Shown: positions 34,061 through 45,897, counted from the stretch's first letter. The stretch is DNA of 64,000 nt from Taxillus chinensis (GCA_023512835.1 CM042090.1:5301826-5365825), one strand, 5' to 3'. Numbers and translations are program-made. Notes: generated from the letters alone by a model not told the origin.

Positions 34061-35379
34061 CGGGCTTATGCACTATCATTCAATGAAATCTAGTCTAAGG
34101 ACCCCAAATATGTTGTTCTAACCCTCAATCCACCCTTAAAATGGCTTTCTAACACCTCTTAGCCATATTTGACTATAACCAAAATCAAGGTTTCATGCTC
34201 AATTTCAATTTTCCTCCAATTTATTAGTGTTCATGCTAACCTCGTGAATTCATGCTCAAATAAGGCATATTCAAGGATATAATCGATAACAAAAACTAGG
34301 AGCACCTACTTGGAATGGTCTCTGCGGATCCATTAAGCTCCAATTGCCCAAACCCAAGGATTCAAGCTTCCTCCTGAAGCTCTCACTCTTTCTCTCTCTT
34401 GTTTTCCCACGCATGAACGGACTACGTAAGATGGAAGCTCTTCCTATCTCTTTTCTATTTATATTTCCTGCTATTTAGTCTATGTTACGCCCCTCGATTA
34501 CAAGAAACCCAGAACTAGGACCGTAATTTCCCCTTGCTCGCACCTGAAGGGTCAAGAGGTTGGTGACAAGTACCAAAAGAGATAAAACCACAGGTGCTGT
34601 CTCAATCACAAACTAGTACAATCATACACTACGAGTGATCATGTACATAATATGTCACAGTCATACATACATCACATCACAAACAGTGTATAGATACAAC
34701 TGTCCGGGATATAACATAAAATCAATACAAAATACGATACTGTATCATACATCAAAGTAGTGGGCACATCCTTCTAGAAGAAAGTCCTCCACTAGCCTTA
34801 ACAACACCTAAAACAAAACAACAAACAACAACCACAAAAAACAGTAGGGGTGAGCCATAAGCTCATTAGGTGACATATAACTCTACATCCTACCATGCAA
34901 TACAAGCTCAATGCACAAACAAACAAACAACAAACATCAGGACTCAGCCTAAAGCAAACCAGAATCAGAAAACGGATGCCTAACTCAAAGTATCCAACTC
35001 TTACGACAACTTTCACAGCATACTGGTGCACCTGGTGCCATGGGATAGGTATTCCAACCCAATACCACTGCCCTGCGAGATACGCTGCTTAACCACACCA
35101 AATTGAGAGGACTTTCGATATCATAGAATACTTTCTCAAGAACAACCAGACTCAGACACTAGCATAACATCTCAGGGGCCTCTACCACCTGTCATCAGAT
35201 ACCTCACAGCATCACATCAACACAACGTCACACTAGAACATCCTCTCCACATCAGGACTCAGTATGTCTCTTACAAGGTCGACGTTTTCCAATGGTTTCA
35301 GATGTTATTACTTTCAATGGTGGCCGTAAAGGTTTACAATGTAAATTACTTTCAATGTTAACCTGCCCATAGGTCGACG

Positions 35380-35530
35380 TCAACCACATTACCCAATCAA
35401 TGTCGACCACACTACACCTCGACCACCCCAAGTTGACTAGGTTAACCTATGTTGACCCCACCACATCGGCCATGTCGACCATATTGATCACGTCGACCAT
35501 GCTGTTGTCATGTACTCTCGACCAATAGTA
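35380..35530 (+). repeat. CGTCGACC-type motif cluster
   Basis: A dozen or so copies of TCGACC(A/C) within 150 bp (for example CATGTCGACCATATTGATCACGTCGACC at 35469-35496). Equivalent to the cluster at 55485-55830. Confidence 0.8.
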
Positions 35531-35948
35531 ACCTCCTATTCATCAGATCGATGACTTCACAAACACAGTTCTAAGCATCAATTCAACCTTAAAAAGAGTT
35601 TTTAATTCATCCTAGCCATATTAGGCTACCAAAACAACCTTAATTCAAAGGTTAACACACAAAATCAAGTTTCCCCAACTTTTTAGGGTTCATCCTCAAA
35701 TCCATGATTTCACTTAAATCATGCATGCTAATTCTACTAGGATTCATGTAGAGAGATAGAATTACCTACCTAGAGGTACTATCACGAATCAGATAGCCAC
35801 GAATCGCCAAACCATGACTCCAAGCTCCAAGATCCTGAAGCTCTAAGATCTCCTCTACACACAACCTCCACATACAGTCTGAATGAACGCACCTGCATTC
35901 TCTCTCTTTTCTTTACTTATTTATATTTTTGCATTTTCTTTCATTAAT

Positions 35949-36566
35949 AAATCCCAAAAATAATAATTGACCTTTCGGGGTCACAAACTCCAAATTGAGC
36001 CCAAGTATAGTAAAAGCACTCAAAATGGCGAGCACATCACTATCCAGATATTTCCAACCCAATTGACTGCTCAAATGCAAGGTCAACCAACAAACCCTGA
36101 GAAAGTTAACAATCAGGCCACTTGGGGCCCTGACTCAAAATTGGGCCTGAATACTATCAAAATGCTCACATCGACGGCCATAATATCATCCAGATGTTTT
36201 TAACATCACAAAAAGGCTATCTCTCGGCCCTACCCAAATATAGGTTTTTATAGTCTAACAGTAAATCTCCACAAATAATAATTGTCCTCTCAAGGTCATA
36301 AACTTTAAATTGAGCTCAATTATAATCAAAATGATGAAATAATGAGCACATTATTATCCAGATGTTTTCCAATCTAACTGACCATTTAAAAGAAAGGTCA
36401 ACCAATAAACTCCCAACAAGTCAACAATCGCACTGCTCAGGACTCCAGCTTCAAATCCGGCCCAACAATGTCAAACCATCCACATTGACGGCCACATCAC
36501 TGTCCAAATAACTGCATTTCCACAAAATGGTTATCTTTCAATGCTACCCAAAATATAAGTCTTTAA
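35949..36566 (+). repeat. Tandem duplication of about 310 bp
   Basis: Two successive copies (about 35958-36262 and 36272-36566) beginning AATAATAATTG(A/T)CC and containing CAAATTGAGC, CCAGAT(A/G)TTTTCCAA, AAGGTCAACCAA(C/T)AAAC and TTGACGGCCA. Diverged by substitutions and short indels; it lies at the 3' end of the LTR. Confidence 0.85.
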
Positions 36567-36746
36567 AAATGCAACACCAAAAATAATAGTTTCCTTATAA
36601 TCATTTAAACCCATAAAGACAACAAAGAAGCAATATTCCTTATTAATCTTGTTAGTTGTGTCGAAGCTTACCACATCACCAAATATAACATAATCTATAA
36701 TCATCTGAGCATCCGCCCAAAAAATATTTGTTATCAACTTATCATT

Positions 36747-37715
36747 GGGCTAGTTTGGCATTGCTATTGGGAGCCTGCTTTTGCTTATAAAATAAGCAGA
36801 AACAATAAAAGGTGTTTGGTAACCTTCAAAAAAAAAAATACTTATAAAATAAGTTTCTATTTTTTATTCAAAAGCATAAAAAAGTTGAAGGTTTCTTCTA
36901 GAAGCTACTACTTTTTTAGGAGGTAGTTTTTTTAAAAATTAAAATATCAATATTAAACCTTCCATTCATACACAAGATCTGCGAGTGTGGATGTGCGAGG
37001 TGTGCGAGCAGGCTCCAGCCACCGTGACCTGCAAGACGAATGCTATCTCCCTTTGCGCCCCTGCAACCGCAACATCCACTCCCTGAATCCCTTGTTGGTT
37101 ACCACGATCGTGTCCCGTTTGTTGCCATTGCCATCAAGCCCTTCTTCGTTGACGACGACAAACTGGGGGATGAGCAACTCGACCTCATCGATGATGACTT
37201 CTAGGAGGACAAAGCCGCCTGTGGATCTTTCCTCAAATGGCTAATTGAGCGCCACAAACACTGTCGTACTCAATCTTTGAGCCAAAATGTAAGACCACTC
37301 CTCGCGCGCTGGCACACACGCCCACCCACCCACACAAAAACCTCAAACTCATTTCCTAGTTTGATTCTCTGATATTTGTGTATGTGAGCTCGTAGTAATT
37401 AGACTATACACTAAATTTTAGGCTTTGATTTTGAAGGTTTTGTCCGATGTTTGGGGGGGGGGGTTACGGTGGGATGGGGTAGGGTTGGGTATTAATTTTT
37501 TTTTAAAAAATATAATATAATTTAAAAGGATATTTATGTTTTCATAAAACTTTTATTTTTAATTTACTCAACACTTATTACCTGCTTTTAAAATTTGAAG
37601 CATTTTTAAAATTATATTTTATCAAACACTTATCTGCTTATTTTCACAGCAGCTTATTTTTCCAAGAAAGCTAAAAACAACTTCTTTTAAAAGTACAGTA
37701 TTACCAAACTAAGCC
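36747..37715. mobile_element. MITE-like element carrying a B-box fragment
   Basis: 969 bp. Termini GGGCTAGTTTGG and (reversed) GGCTTAGTTTGG are near-perfect 12-bp inverted repeats. The flanking ATT (36744-36746, 37716-37718) is a 3-bp duplication: removing one copy plus the element restores the FAR1-type reading frame. Inner TGCTTATAAAATAAG arms are shared with the element at 62456. The interior carries a B-box gene fragment (36991-37256). Superfamily PIF/Harbinger-like by TSD length; no transposase. Confidence 0.8.
36991..37256 (+). pseudogene. B-box (CONSTANS-like) fragment
   Basis: Plus strand: [19 protein letters not shown], then after a one-base frameshift [17 protein letters not shown] and an acidic stretch DDDKLGDEQLDLIDDD. 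The C-x2-C-x8-C-x7-C-x2-C-x4-H spacing and HDRVPF after it match a B-box zinc finger of the BBX/CONSTANS-like family (transcription regulators of flowering and light responses). No CCT domain follows. At least one frameshift and one stop (TAG at about 37201) are present, so it is a captured, dead fragment. Confidence 0.75.
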
Positions 37716-38323
37716 ATTATGAAATTGTATATCGGGAGCGAGAAAGATGAGTTCACTTTTTCCCATTTCTTTAAATATTCTTGTACATTTCCAACTTCAC
37801 TAAATAATAAGTTTTTTTGTCTTCTACTTCTAAGGTAATTCTTTTGATCTACTTTTAAAAATCCATGGCATTTCCTCACTCTAGATTGCTTGCCAAACAA
37901 TTCATATACTGAGACTTTAGAGGTATTCCAGAATGGTGCACCAACTTAATTTCATTACCCTAAATCTTAGAAATTTTACGTTGCGAAGTTAACATATGAG
38001 AGCACTCACTTGACAAGTGGATGATTATGCTCTTTTTAAAATAGATAAATTTCATATGTCCCTTTGTTATTGCTCATCCTCATACCTAAAGTAGCCTCAC
38101 ATCCACACCTTGTCTCGACCCTTGGATTGTTAGGTGAATGATCTCTTTTTCTTTGTATGTGAATCCCCTCTTTGGAACGAATATACACTCTTATTGTTAC
38201 TTTCCTCATTTGTTTGTTCTTCGCAAAAGTGACCTTTCTTATACTAAAGCCATACTCCCTACCATATTCATTATAAAATTTGTATGTTGATTCTTCATTA
38301 TCATACCTATCTTGGGTATACAT

Positions 38324-39640
38324 TCTTCAATATCCATGATTAACCTATAATATTTTATTTAGCTAAGTTATTTATCAAAATTATGGTTAACAGTGATTTA
38401 CCCAAAATTTTTAAAGGAATCCTAGAAGTTTTGTTTTACTTTTTATTTGAAGTGGAAAATGAAATCCTAAGGTTTTGGTTTTTCATTTTTTTTGCTTTTC
38501 CATTTTTTTGTTTTTGTTTTTGTTTTTTTTTGTTTGATGTGGAAAATGGAACCCAAGGGTTTTTTTTTTGGTTTTTTTGTGTTCTTTTTGTTTTGAAAAT
38601 TGTAGTCCTAAAAATTGAAATAATTTTTAGTTTTTTGGTTAGAAAATGTTTTTTGTTTTTTTTTTGAAAACGTGTTTTTTGTTTTTGAAAGAATTAAAAC
38701 TAAGAACTAACACATGTTCTTTTTTCTTTTGAAAACATGTTTTTTTTGGAAATGATAAAACTATGAACTAACACAGGTTAAACAATAACATATAAAGTTG
38801 TGTGTGTGATTGTGGCATTCACAAATTAAATAATAACTCACTCGTTTTTTTCTTTTCTTAATCTTCTCTTTTTATGTCTCTCTTTGCTCTTTTTTTGTTT
38901 TGTCTTTACTATAATGTACATATTACAACGTACAACATTAAAAAGAAAATACAATACATACCAATAACATAAAAAACTAAAAAAATACTAAAAATACATC
39001 AACGATAAACAAGCTAAAAAATAAAGACCAGAAAAATACTAAAAATGACATCAAATATAAATAAAAGTAAGCTAAAAAATAAAGAAACAAATACAAATTG
39101 AACCGATTTGGGCTTGAATGAGGTTTCAACACTGGACTTCCGTTTGAAATATCTTGTCCGCACCGAAAGTCGCCTGCTCACCCAAATCACCAAATTCCAG
39201 TAGCGCCAAGTACAAAAATCCGCTAGGATTTACTGTGGAGACTGCAGTGGTACGTTGGAATTTTGAGCAGATGATGATTTTTTTTTTTTTGGGTAGAAAA
39301 CATGAGAGAGAGGGAGGATGTTTTCTTTGGGCAAGAGAACCCATAAAAGAGAAAGAGAGAATTTGGGAGACTTTTTTTATGTTTTGTTTTGGGAAACAAA
39401 GTTAAGGGAAAGAGAGAGTATAGAAGGATTTTTTTTGATTTTGGGAAAGGGAGAGAGTTTGGGCGAAAATTTATATGTTCTTGGGTGTAAGCTTGGGAGT
39501 CGTCTCGGGTGTAAGTCGTGCAAAGGGAAAGAGCTTGGGCGTAATCTCTTGTGTGAGGGGAATAACCTCCTTTTTAATACCTTTTGACGTAGCCTCATTA
39601 TTGATGCATTTATTGATGTATTATTCATGCTGACATTTTT
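38324..39640. other. T-rich and purine-rich noncoding DNA
   Basis: 38381-38760 is an extreme T/G-rich tract with runs of TTTTTG. 39290-39480 is purine-rich (GAGAGAG..GGGA). Frames crossing them (for example a 94-codon phenylalanine-rich one) are compositional artefacts. 39120-39280 has balanced composition but no recognised domain. Confidence 0.4.
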
Positions 39641-40577
39641 TATTTTTGGATTCCATCGGATGTCGGGTGGACTGATGAGCTATGATTGCCCTTTTGGTTT
39701 CATATGAGCACATGTGACCGACAGGTGTTGAAAAGCATCTGTACAACTAATACAAACACATCCCGTGAAGAAACAGTGAGCGAGCCTGTGGATAGGCCAA
39801 TCAACGAAGGTTAAAGGTTGGTAGGGTCAAAGGTTAATGGAGTCTTGGATCCAGGATCAATGGAAGCTTATTCCAGATGATTCCAAGATGATTAAAGCTT
39901 AATCCGTATCAATGGGAGACTCGAATCCTTATTCAGTATCGGTGAGAGTTTAGTCCTGGATCAATGAAGGCCTGGATCCTTACTCCGTGTCAGTGAAAGC
40001 TTAGTCCGAATCAATGGAAGGCTTGGATCCTTAGTCCGTGTCAATAGAAGTTTAGTCCGGATCAATGAAGGCTCGGATCCTTACTCCGTGTCAGTGGAAG
40101 CTTAGCCCGGATCAACGGAAGGCTCAAATCCTTACTCCATGTCAGTGGAAGCTTAGTCTGGATCAATGGAAGGCTCAGATCCTTAATCCGTGTCAGTGGA
40201 AGCTTAGTCCGGATCAATGATGTCTCGGAGTTGACCATAATGCTCTAGACTTGACTACAATACTCTGGATTATTTTTTTTAATTACCCTTTTACCCCCAC
40301 CCAAAATGCTAAAATAGACGAACTTTGGGGGATTATTTGGGAAGCTCTATTTTCGCCTAAATAGTCATTTTAGAGAATCTCACATGGTCACATTTCTGGG
40401 CCCTTTGACTATGGGCATTGACCGTCTTTTAGCAAGTTTAACTTTTTCCGCTGCATATTGTCTTGACCCTAACTTCTTCGTTTTACATCGGAATTGAGCT
40501 CGATCAAGTGCGTTAATCTCCAAATTTTATCATCTATCACTTGGTGTTAGTCTTGGGGCACTTTAGGGGCTTGCAAC
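39640..40577 (+). mobile_element. Probable gypsy LTR with tandem array
   Basis: About 0.9 kb ending near GGGGCTTGCAACA (40577), left of a plus-strand gypsy pol remnant. It contains a 51-bp tandem array and a polypyrimidine stretch. Neither LTR edge is confirmed and no second copy is in the window, so this is an inference from position and composition. Confidence 0.4.
39925..40218 (+). repeat. 51-bp tandem array with CTTACTCCG motif
   Basis: About six units, each holding GGATCCTTACTCCGTGTCAG, then GAAGCTTAGTCCGGATCAAT. Starts at about 39973, 40025, 40075, 40126 and 40177 (spacing 50-52). The core CCTTACTCCG, reverse CGGAGTAAGG, is the motif amplified at 51872 and 53600. Confidence 0.88.
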
Positions 40578-41140
40578 AGAAGTAATCAATTTTGGGTTTC
40601 CCTATTCGTGTCATTGTATCCATCTTGTGCAAATTGGGGTTAACCTCTACTCCAAGCCATTCCTTGGTAGTGGGGAATCCGTAAGGGCCTATTCCGCCAG
40701 ATATATGGCATTAGTAGACAATATATACAAATAGGGTTAGTATGTCCAACTCGGACAAAATGGGGTCCAACAAAACTAACCCATAGAAATGATTTTATAT
40801 TATTACTTGTAAGATTAAAGATATGACATGCCCAACTTCATTATAGTTGCAAGAAGTGTTGGCCCAATTCTAGACACATTATCATGAACTTTGGGAGTTG
40901 CTAGAGAAGAATGGAGGCCATACCTAATATCTCTTAGGTGAGCTTTGTCTTCTTACGATGCCACCAACTTTGATAATATTACTTGGGCAACATCCAACAA
41001 TATATGACGAAGGCTAAGGCAATGAGCTTGGGGGTTTCAAGCCCTATTGAGTTGCATCATGTGGGGACTCTCAAGCAGTAATTAAGCAGGTGAAGGCAAT
41101 GAGCTCAGGGTTTCATGTGTGTGAATGGGAAAGAATATGG
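40578..41140 (+). other. Degenerate interior of a gypsy element
   Basis: Sequence between the probable LTR and the RT remnant. No domain recognised; many stops in all frames. Confidence 0.35.
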
Positions 41141-41870
41141 TTTCGTGGGGTGTGACCAGGAATGGGTTTCATGGTGGATGATTCCAAAGTAATGCAATCA
41201 GAGAGTGGTCTACTCCTTTGGTAGTGACAGAGTTGAGGAGCTTTTTGAGATTGGCTAGTTTTTACATGAGGTTCATTAGGCATTTTGCTACCATTGATGT
41301 TTCGTTAACTGAACGCTTGAAGAAAGGAAAGTTCTAGTGGAATGAAGATGTTGATAAGAGTTTCCAAACGCTAAAGGAGCAATTATGTCAGGCACCAATA
41401 TTAGCATTTCTTGGTTTCTCTAAGTTATTTGTTATGGGCTGTGATGCTAGTGGAGTTGGCATTGGAGTTGTGTTGTCTCAAAAACAGAGGCCAATAGCCT
41501 TTTTCAATGAGAAGTTATGTGAAAGTCAGAAGACTTGGTCAACTTATAAAAAGGAGTTCTATGTAGTTGTGATAGTTCTACGGATTTGGGAGCATTATTT
41601 GGTAGCTAAAGAATTTATTCTTGATTTTGATTGTATAGCTTTGGAGTACCATGGACAAACGAGGATATGAAAAGATATGCATACTAGGTGGATCTAGATT
41701 TTTGAAAAGGTTCTCATTGAGAGTTATGCTTAAATCTGGAGTTTAGAATAAGGTCATTGATGCATTGAGCTAGAGAATTGATTTGTTGGTGACTTTGCAT
41801 GTTGACATTGTAGGATTTTATGAGTTAAAGCACTTGTATGCAGATGTGGGAGACTAATATTTATGTTATT
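41141..41870 (+). pseudogene. Gypsy RT end and RNase H, chromovirus-like
   Basis: Plus strand: [52 protein letters not shown], then the RNase H start [46 protein letters not shown]. Order is normal. The RT catalytic core is missing upstream and the frame breaks at 41670, after which only traces (TRWI, ENKV-like) remain to about 41870. Different lineage from the Athila/Tat copies elsewhere in the window: the [12 protein letters not shown] block and LKKGK linker are chromovirus-like. Confidence 0.8.
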
Positions 41871-42200
41871 GTACCTTATAGTGAACTCGAAGTTGAGTTC
41901 TTCTCAGGTGATAGAGAATGATGCAGTGACAATTGGGAGATGAAGACTTTCCTTTTATTTACCTTTAATTAATGTAATATTTACTTTTTATTAACTATTT
42001 GGCCATTAATGATATAGTCTATTACTTAATAATTTTCTTTTATGTAATCCTTTCTAAGGCTATAAATAGGCCCATATGATCATTAAAATAATAAACATAA
42101 TTTTTTTCTCAACTTTATTAACTTATGAATTGATTTTATCAATTTATTCTTTAGATTTGTTTGGATTAGTAACCTGTTTGTGAGATTTAATCGTTGCTAT
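41871..42200 (+). promoter_or_regulatory. LTR-like promoter region
   Basis: A canonical GGCTATAAATAGGCCC TATA context at 42057-42072, followed by ATTAAAATAATAAACAT and T-rich sequence, resembles the U3-R part of a plant LTR. Ends and partner LTR were not found. Confidence 0.35.
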
Positions 42201-44300
42201 TGATCTCCTGTAATTTTCATGTTGCGTCACAAAGTGACTTAACTTATTAAGACATTTATTTATGCATTTTAATTGTTCATATAGGTTTGACGCAATTAAA
42301 TGACCGAACAATTGAGCTCATTAATTATCATGTTAAAAGTGATCTAAAGTTAAAACATTTATTACAATTAATAGCATTGTAGTGACTTATCAATATGCTA
42401 AGTTAAGATTATTGCATATTTAAATATAACATGCATATTAACTTTAGTATGATTGATAGTCTATTAAAGTTTGTTATTATTTACATTAGTATTGGTTAAT
42501 ATTATGTATTTAAGGATAATCCAAAGGTGAAATTAAATACATAATTAAGGTTATTATTTGTTTGAATTTGATAAATATTTTCTCAAAAGATTAATGTATG
42601 GGCATGTATGATGTTTGGAGTTTCTATCAATTTGTTCATTATGGGCCAGTTCAATAGATTAAAATATGTGGATTGGTATGAGCAAATCCAATTTCAACTA
42701 GGTGTTATAGATTTTGATGTTGTAATAGTTTTTAATTAAAATGAAACCACTACTGGGACTAGTATAGAAGCTTAAAGATAATAACTCACTTCCTCTTGTG
42801 TTTGAATAGTTCCAAGTAAATGGATCAAACCCACTAAACTTTGAGAATGCCTTCAAACTATGCTGAAAATGACTTTGGATCATCTAGAGATAAAGTCCAA
42901 ACTTTTGTATAGTAGGAGAAAAGTCGTAGAGCAACAAGGAGAAAAGTTATACACATGAAAGAGTTCCACTCAATCAAGAGGAGATTTGTTCAAGCCCATA
43001 AAGATCCGATCAGAGAAAGATTGACTTCTGAATAAAAGGACTTAAGATCATCTAAAGATGAGGTCTAGACTCACATGCAATGGGTAAGGAGTCATAATAC
43101 AACGAAGAGAAGAGTAGGAAGAAGACTTACATGCACGTGCGCATGTGTAGTGTGTTTGTTGTGTGTGTGTTTGTGTGTTAGGAATTTGAGAATTAACAAC
43201 TATCTTTGATTATTTATTATTTACTTTTGAGATTCGCTTTGTTTTTATTGAAGTCATGGATTTGAGGGGAGTTTCTCTTAAAACAATTTATCATATGTTG
43301 ATTAATCGATCAATAGGCTGCGTCACAAGTTGCAAGTATGAAAAATGAAGACCTATCTCAATTTTAATATTTGTTAATGCCAAAACTAATAAAACAAAGA
43401 AAGAGGACTCTTGTAAGAGAATGTTATACTAGTTAATATTAAAAAGAGGTTCCTTGTTATGATATTGTAATTATGATTTAAATGGAAGTTATGTTAGGTT
43501 ATTTTTTGATTTTTAATTTATGTATGTATGAATTGGAAGGGACATCTAAATTATTATTTTTCAATATTTAATATTTTTTTGGCTTAATATTTGGCTATTG
43601 ACCTATTAGGTACTAGGTAGATTGCTTTGCTTGTAGGATTGCTTTTGGGGGTCAAATGACATATTTATATAGTACATGTGTCAATGAAATAAATAATTTC
43701 TAACTTGATTCCCAATCTTATATTTTAATGGGTGCAAATATTCAATATTTGATTATTATTATTTTAATTAAGTTAGTTCAATCATTTACATCATAAGTTT
43801 TGTTTACTCACGTCATTTCATATCCATTTATATGAAATACAATATTTAAATGTTTGAATCTTAGGTCATGCCGTGTTGAATTTTAATATGCTTATACTCA
43901 GCTCATTATCATTTTGAGCCTATTTATTATTTAAATAAACGAAATAAATAACAAATGAGCCTAGCGTAATTATTATTGAGCTAAACATCAAAGTGACTCG
44001 AGCTCACTTAGTTTATTAAAATATCGAGTTTTGAATTAAGCTAAACTTTAAAAACGTAATTTAAAATTAATTTGTTTGAATTTTATACAAAACAATTCAT
44101 GATAATATAAAAGTCAAAAATATAATATAAAATTAATAGTATTATTTTTTAAAAAATATATTTTAATCACTTTAACTATTTAATTTTTATATAATTTAAT
44201 TAAATTGCTAATATGTATATAAATATAAATAAAATTAATAAAAATATTATCTAGCTCGCAAGCTTAAGGAACCAACCTAAGATATTGTTTGATCTTTAAC
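42201..44300. other. Intergenic DNA
   Basis: AT-rich; no convincing frame. Two loosely similar segments (42870-42950 and 43038-43120, both GATCATCTA(A/G)AGAT..AGGTC/AGTCC) suggest an old local duplication. A GT-rich stretch lies at 43140-43180. Confidence 0.35.
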
Positions 44301-45469
44301 TTAATGAAGATTTTAAATGACCCCAAGCTTCCCCATTTTTTTAGCCGGCAAGCAAAACTTATTATTCATACCAAACATGTTATAATAATTATGTGATACT
44401 TGGCTGGCTGATGCCTGATGACAAGGTGGTGGGAGACATCTCCTGCGGCGCAAGCTTGCCAGTTGACTGACCGAAGCCAAGTCGAGCCAACCCAACGCGG
44501 CTATGCTCCACAGAATAGGATGCTTTGCTTTCTGCAGCGTCTACTTCTCTCTTTTTTTCTTTTCTTTTCTTTTCTTTTCTTTTCTTTTCTTTTCTTTTCT
44601 TTTTTAGCTTTCTATTATTCAAACGCGCACAGATTTGATTTCTTCCGATAAAAGCAACCCAACCATTTGACACTTTACTTTTTATTATATATAACATCAC
44701 ACCACGTTCCATCGCCTCTCACCTCCCCATTTTCCACTGTAGATTTGCTACATCTCTCCCGAATTGAATATATATACAAATACATACACGTACAAGTTGA
44801 GATCGAACCAAACTCATGCACACATTATTTATATCACTACCCACTTACAATAAAAGGCCAAAAAAATGTATCGGGAATGCTAGCTTTCCTCACACAGCAG
44901 CCAACAAAATAAGGCTCAACAAGTCAAAAATATAGATTTGCTGTGCAACCTGCAAAAAAGCAAGAGAAGGACATAACCCACCGGCGCCTACGTCCCTTTA
45001 TGCCTTTGTTGTCTTCTCTTTCTTTCTGATAATTGTTTGAATCGCACCCGCTCCAAGTCCCTAGTCTCCGTTTGAACTATTAAAGAAGGTCATTGCCGTT
45101 TATTTACCCCCGGTACCCCCTCCATCTCAGTATCTCACTATAATATACTAACTAATTTATACATTTTTCACTTTTCCAACTCTTGGAATTTCATTATATT
45201 TTTGGTCATCCCTGTTTTTGCTCTAAATCATATATTTAACTACTTTTCATGTGATATTTTTGGCCAAATTGTAGAAGCCAGCCGACAAAAACATATTTAA
45301 GTCCCACCTTTATTTCCTGTTTCGCATTATCAGGAATATAACAAAATGCCAATATTCTGAATTCCAATAGCTTGCACTTTATAAGCTGCTCTCCACAAAA
45401 AGTGGTAACCTATATGTAGCTTTTTACTTATAGTCAATAATATCCTATGTCTTTTTATTTGCTTTGGTT
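44301..45469 (+). other. Upstream region of the CLE gene
   Basis: Less repetitive than the surroundings, apart from a (TTTTC)n tract. No open frame of coding character and no transposon ends seen. Likely contains the distal promoter of the CLE gene at 45881. Confidence 0.4.
44560..44603 (+). repeat. (TTTTC)n microsatellite
   Basis: About eight to nine units of TTTTC, possibly useful as a polymorphic marker near the CLE gene. Confidence 0.95.
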
Positions 45470-45486
45470 AGTATATATATCGCTAA
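45470..45486 (+). promoter_or_regulatory. Candidate TATA box of the CLE gene
   Basis: GTATATATATCGC lies about 400 bases before the CLE start codon. A weaker TTTATAAGC is at about 45377. AT-rich plant DNA makes either call uncertain. If used, the leader would be about 370 nt and contain the upstream ORF at 45787. Confidence 0.25.
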
Positions 45487-45786
45487 AATACACATGTAGC
45501 ACCGCAGCTAGAAAAGTATACATGTATGTTCAGTCAAATCAAAGGGGCATTCTTGTAAACATGCCAATGGCATTAGAAACTCTCATATATACCTCAGCTT
45601 ATGTGTAATGGTATTGGGTTCTAGATCTCCTCCAACATATGTGTAGCGAATTTCAAAGCCTCCTCCACTCCCATCTCCTTTTTCTACTCGAAGCCTGAAG
45701 CCTCCTTTCATACCCATCTAGTTCCTATCTAAAGCCCTCTTAAGACCAAGCTCTTGGTGTGCAAAAGAGGACCAACAAGCTGGTTA

Positions 45787-45897
45787 ATGGATATTGATGT
45801 TTTGAGGAGACTTGGGGGGGTTAAACTGGTTCCATATCTTCCTTCTTCATCTTCCTCTTCGATTATTGCAGGCAGATTGCATGGAAGCATTCGTTAG
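45787..45897 (+). promoter_or_regulatory. Upstream ORF overlapping the CLE start
   Basis: ATG at 45787 opens a 36-codon frame (MDIDVLRRLGG..., serine-rich middle) that ends at TAG 45895-45897, 17 bases into the CLE coding region and in another frame. A ribosome that initiates here would pass the CLE ATG at 45881, so it could repress CLE translation. An alternative is that a 3' splice site (TATTGCAG, about 45871) removes it from the mature leader. Confidence 0.5.

Larger units (their letters stand above)
26636..34482 (+). mobile_element. LTR of the long TGTCACGCCCC-type family, split by a gypsy element
   Basis: The left part (26636-27366) starts TGTCATATCC and contains TTGCTCGCACCCGAAAGATCAAGG, matching the copies at 34483, 49915 and 53120. 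The right part (33594-34482) continues with GTCGATC-type repeats and a TCTCTCTTTT-rich stretch as in the copy at 34483-36566. Between them lies the gypsy element 27367-33588, flanked by AATAG on both sides. The distal few hundred bases are missing at 34482, where another LTR begins. Confidence 0.6.
34483..36566 (+). mobile_element. LTR of the long TGTCACGCCCC-type family
   Basis: Starts TGTTACGCCCCTCG and shares with the copies at 26636, 49915 and 53120 the segment CTTGCTCGCACC..GGGTCAAG.GGTTGGTGAC near the start, CGTCGACC-type repeats in the middle and CTCACATCGACGGCCAT near the end. About 2.1 kb, matching the net length of the 49915 copy. Its right edge meets the broken FAR1-like gene near 36566. 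No target duplication was found. No coding frame. Confidence 0.65.
36567..38323 (-). pseudogene. FAR1/FHY3-like or MULE transposase-type gene, broken
   Basis: Minus strand. 38323-38036 is a FAR1 DNA-binding domain: TYKFYNEYGREYGFSIRK, CSKEG-like RSKEG, then RVETRCGCEATLGM and, after a stop at 38036, KEHNHPLVK, the zinc-chelating C and H residues of the WRKY-like fold. 37990-37719 continues with SQRKISKI and linker helices, broken by stops. 36743-36567 is the start of the MULE-type transposase core: NIFWADAQMIIDY, GDVVSFDTT. Core remainder, SWIM domain and C-terminus are missing. A MITE (36747-37715) splits it. It could be an FRS host gene or a mudrA-type transposase. Confidence 0.8.

Noticed and set aside
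38383..38667. 94-codon phenylalanine-rich frame
   Set aside because: Pure translation of a T-rich tract.
41434..41670. The open gypsy RNase H stretch as an intact gene
   Set aside because: It is one domain of a polyprotein with stops on both sides and no RT core, protease or integrase in frame.
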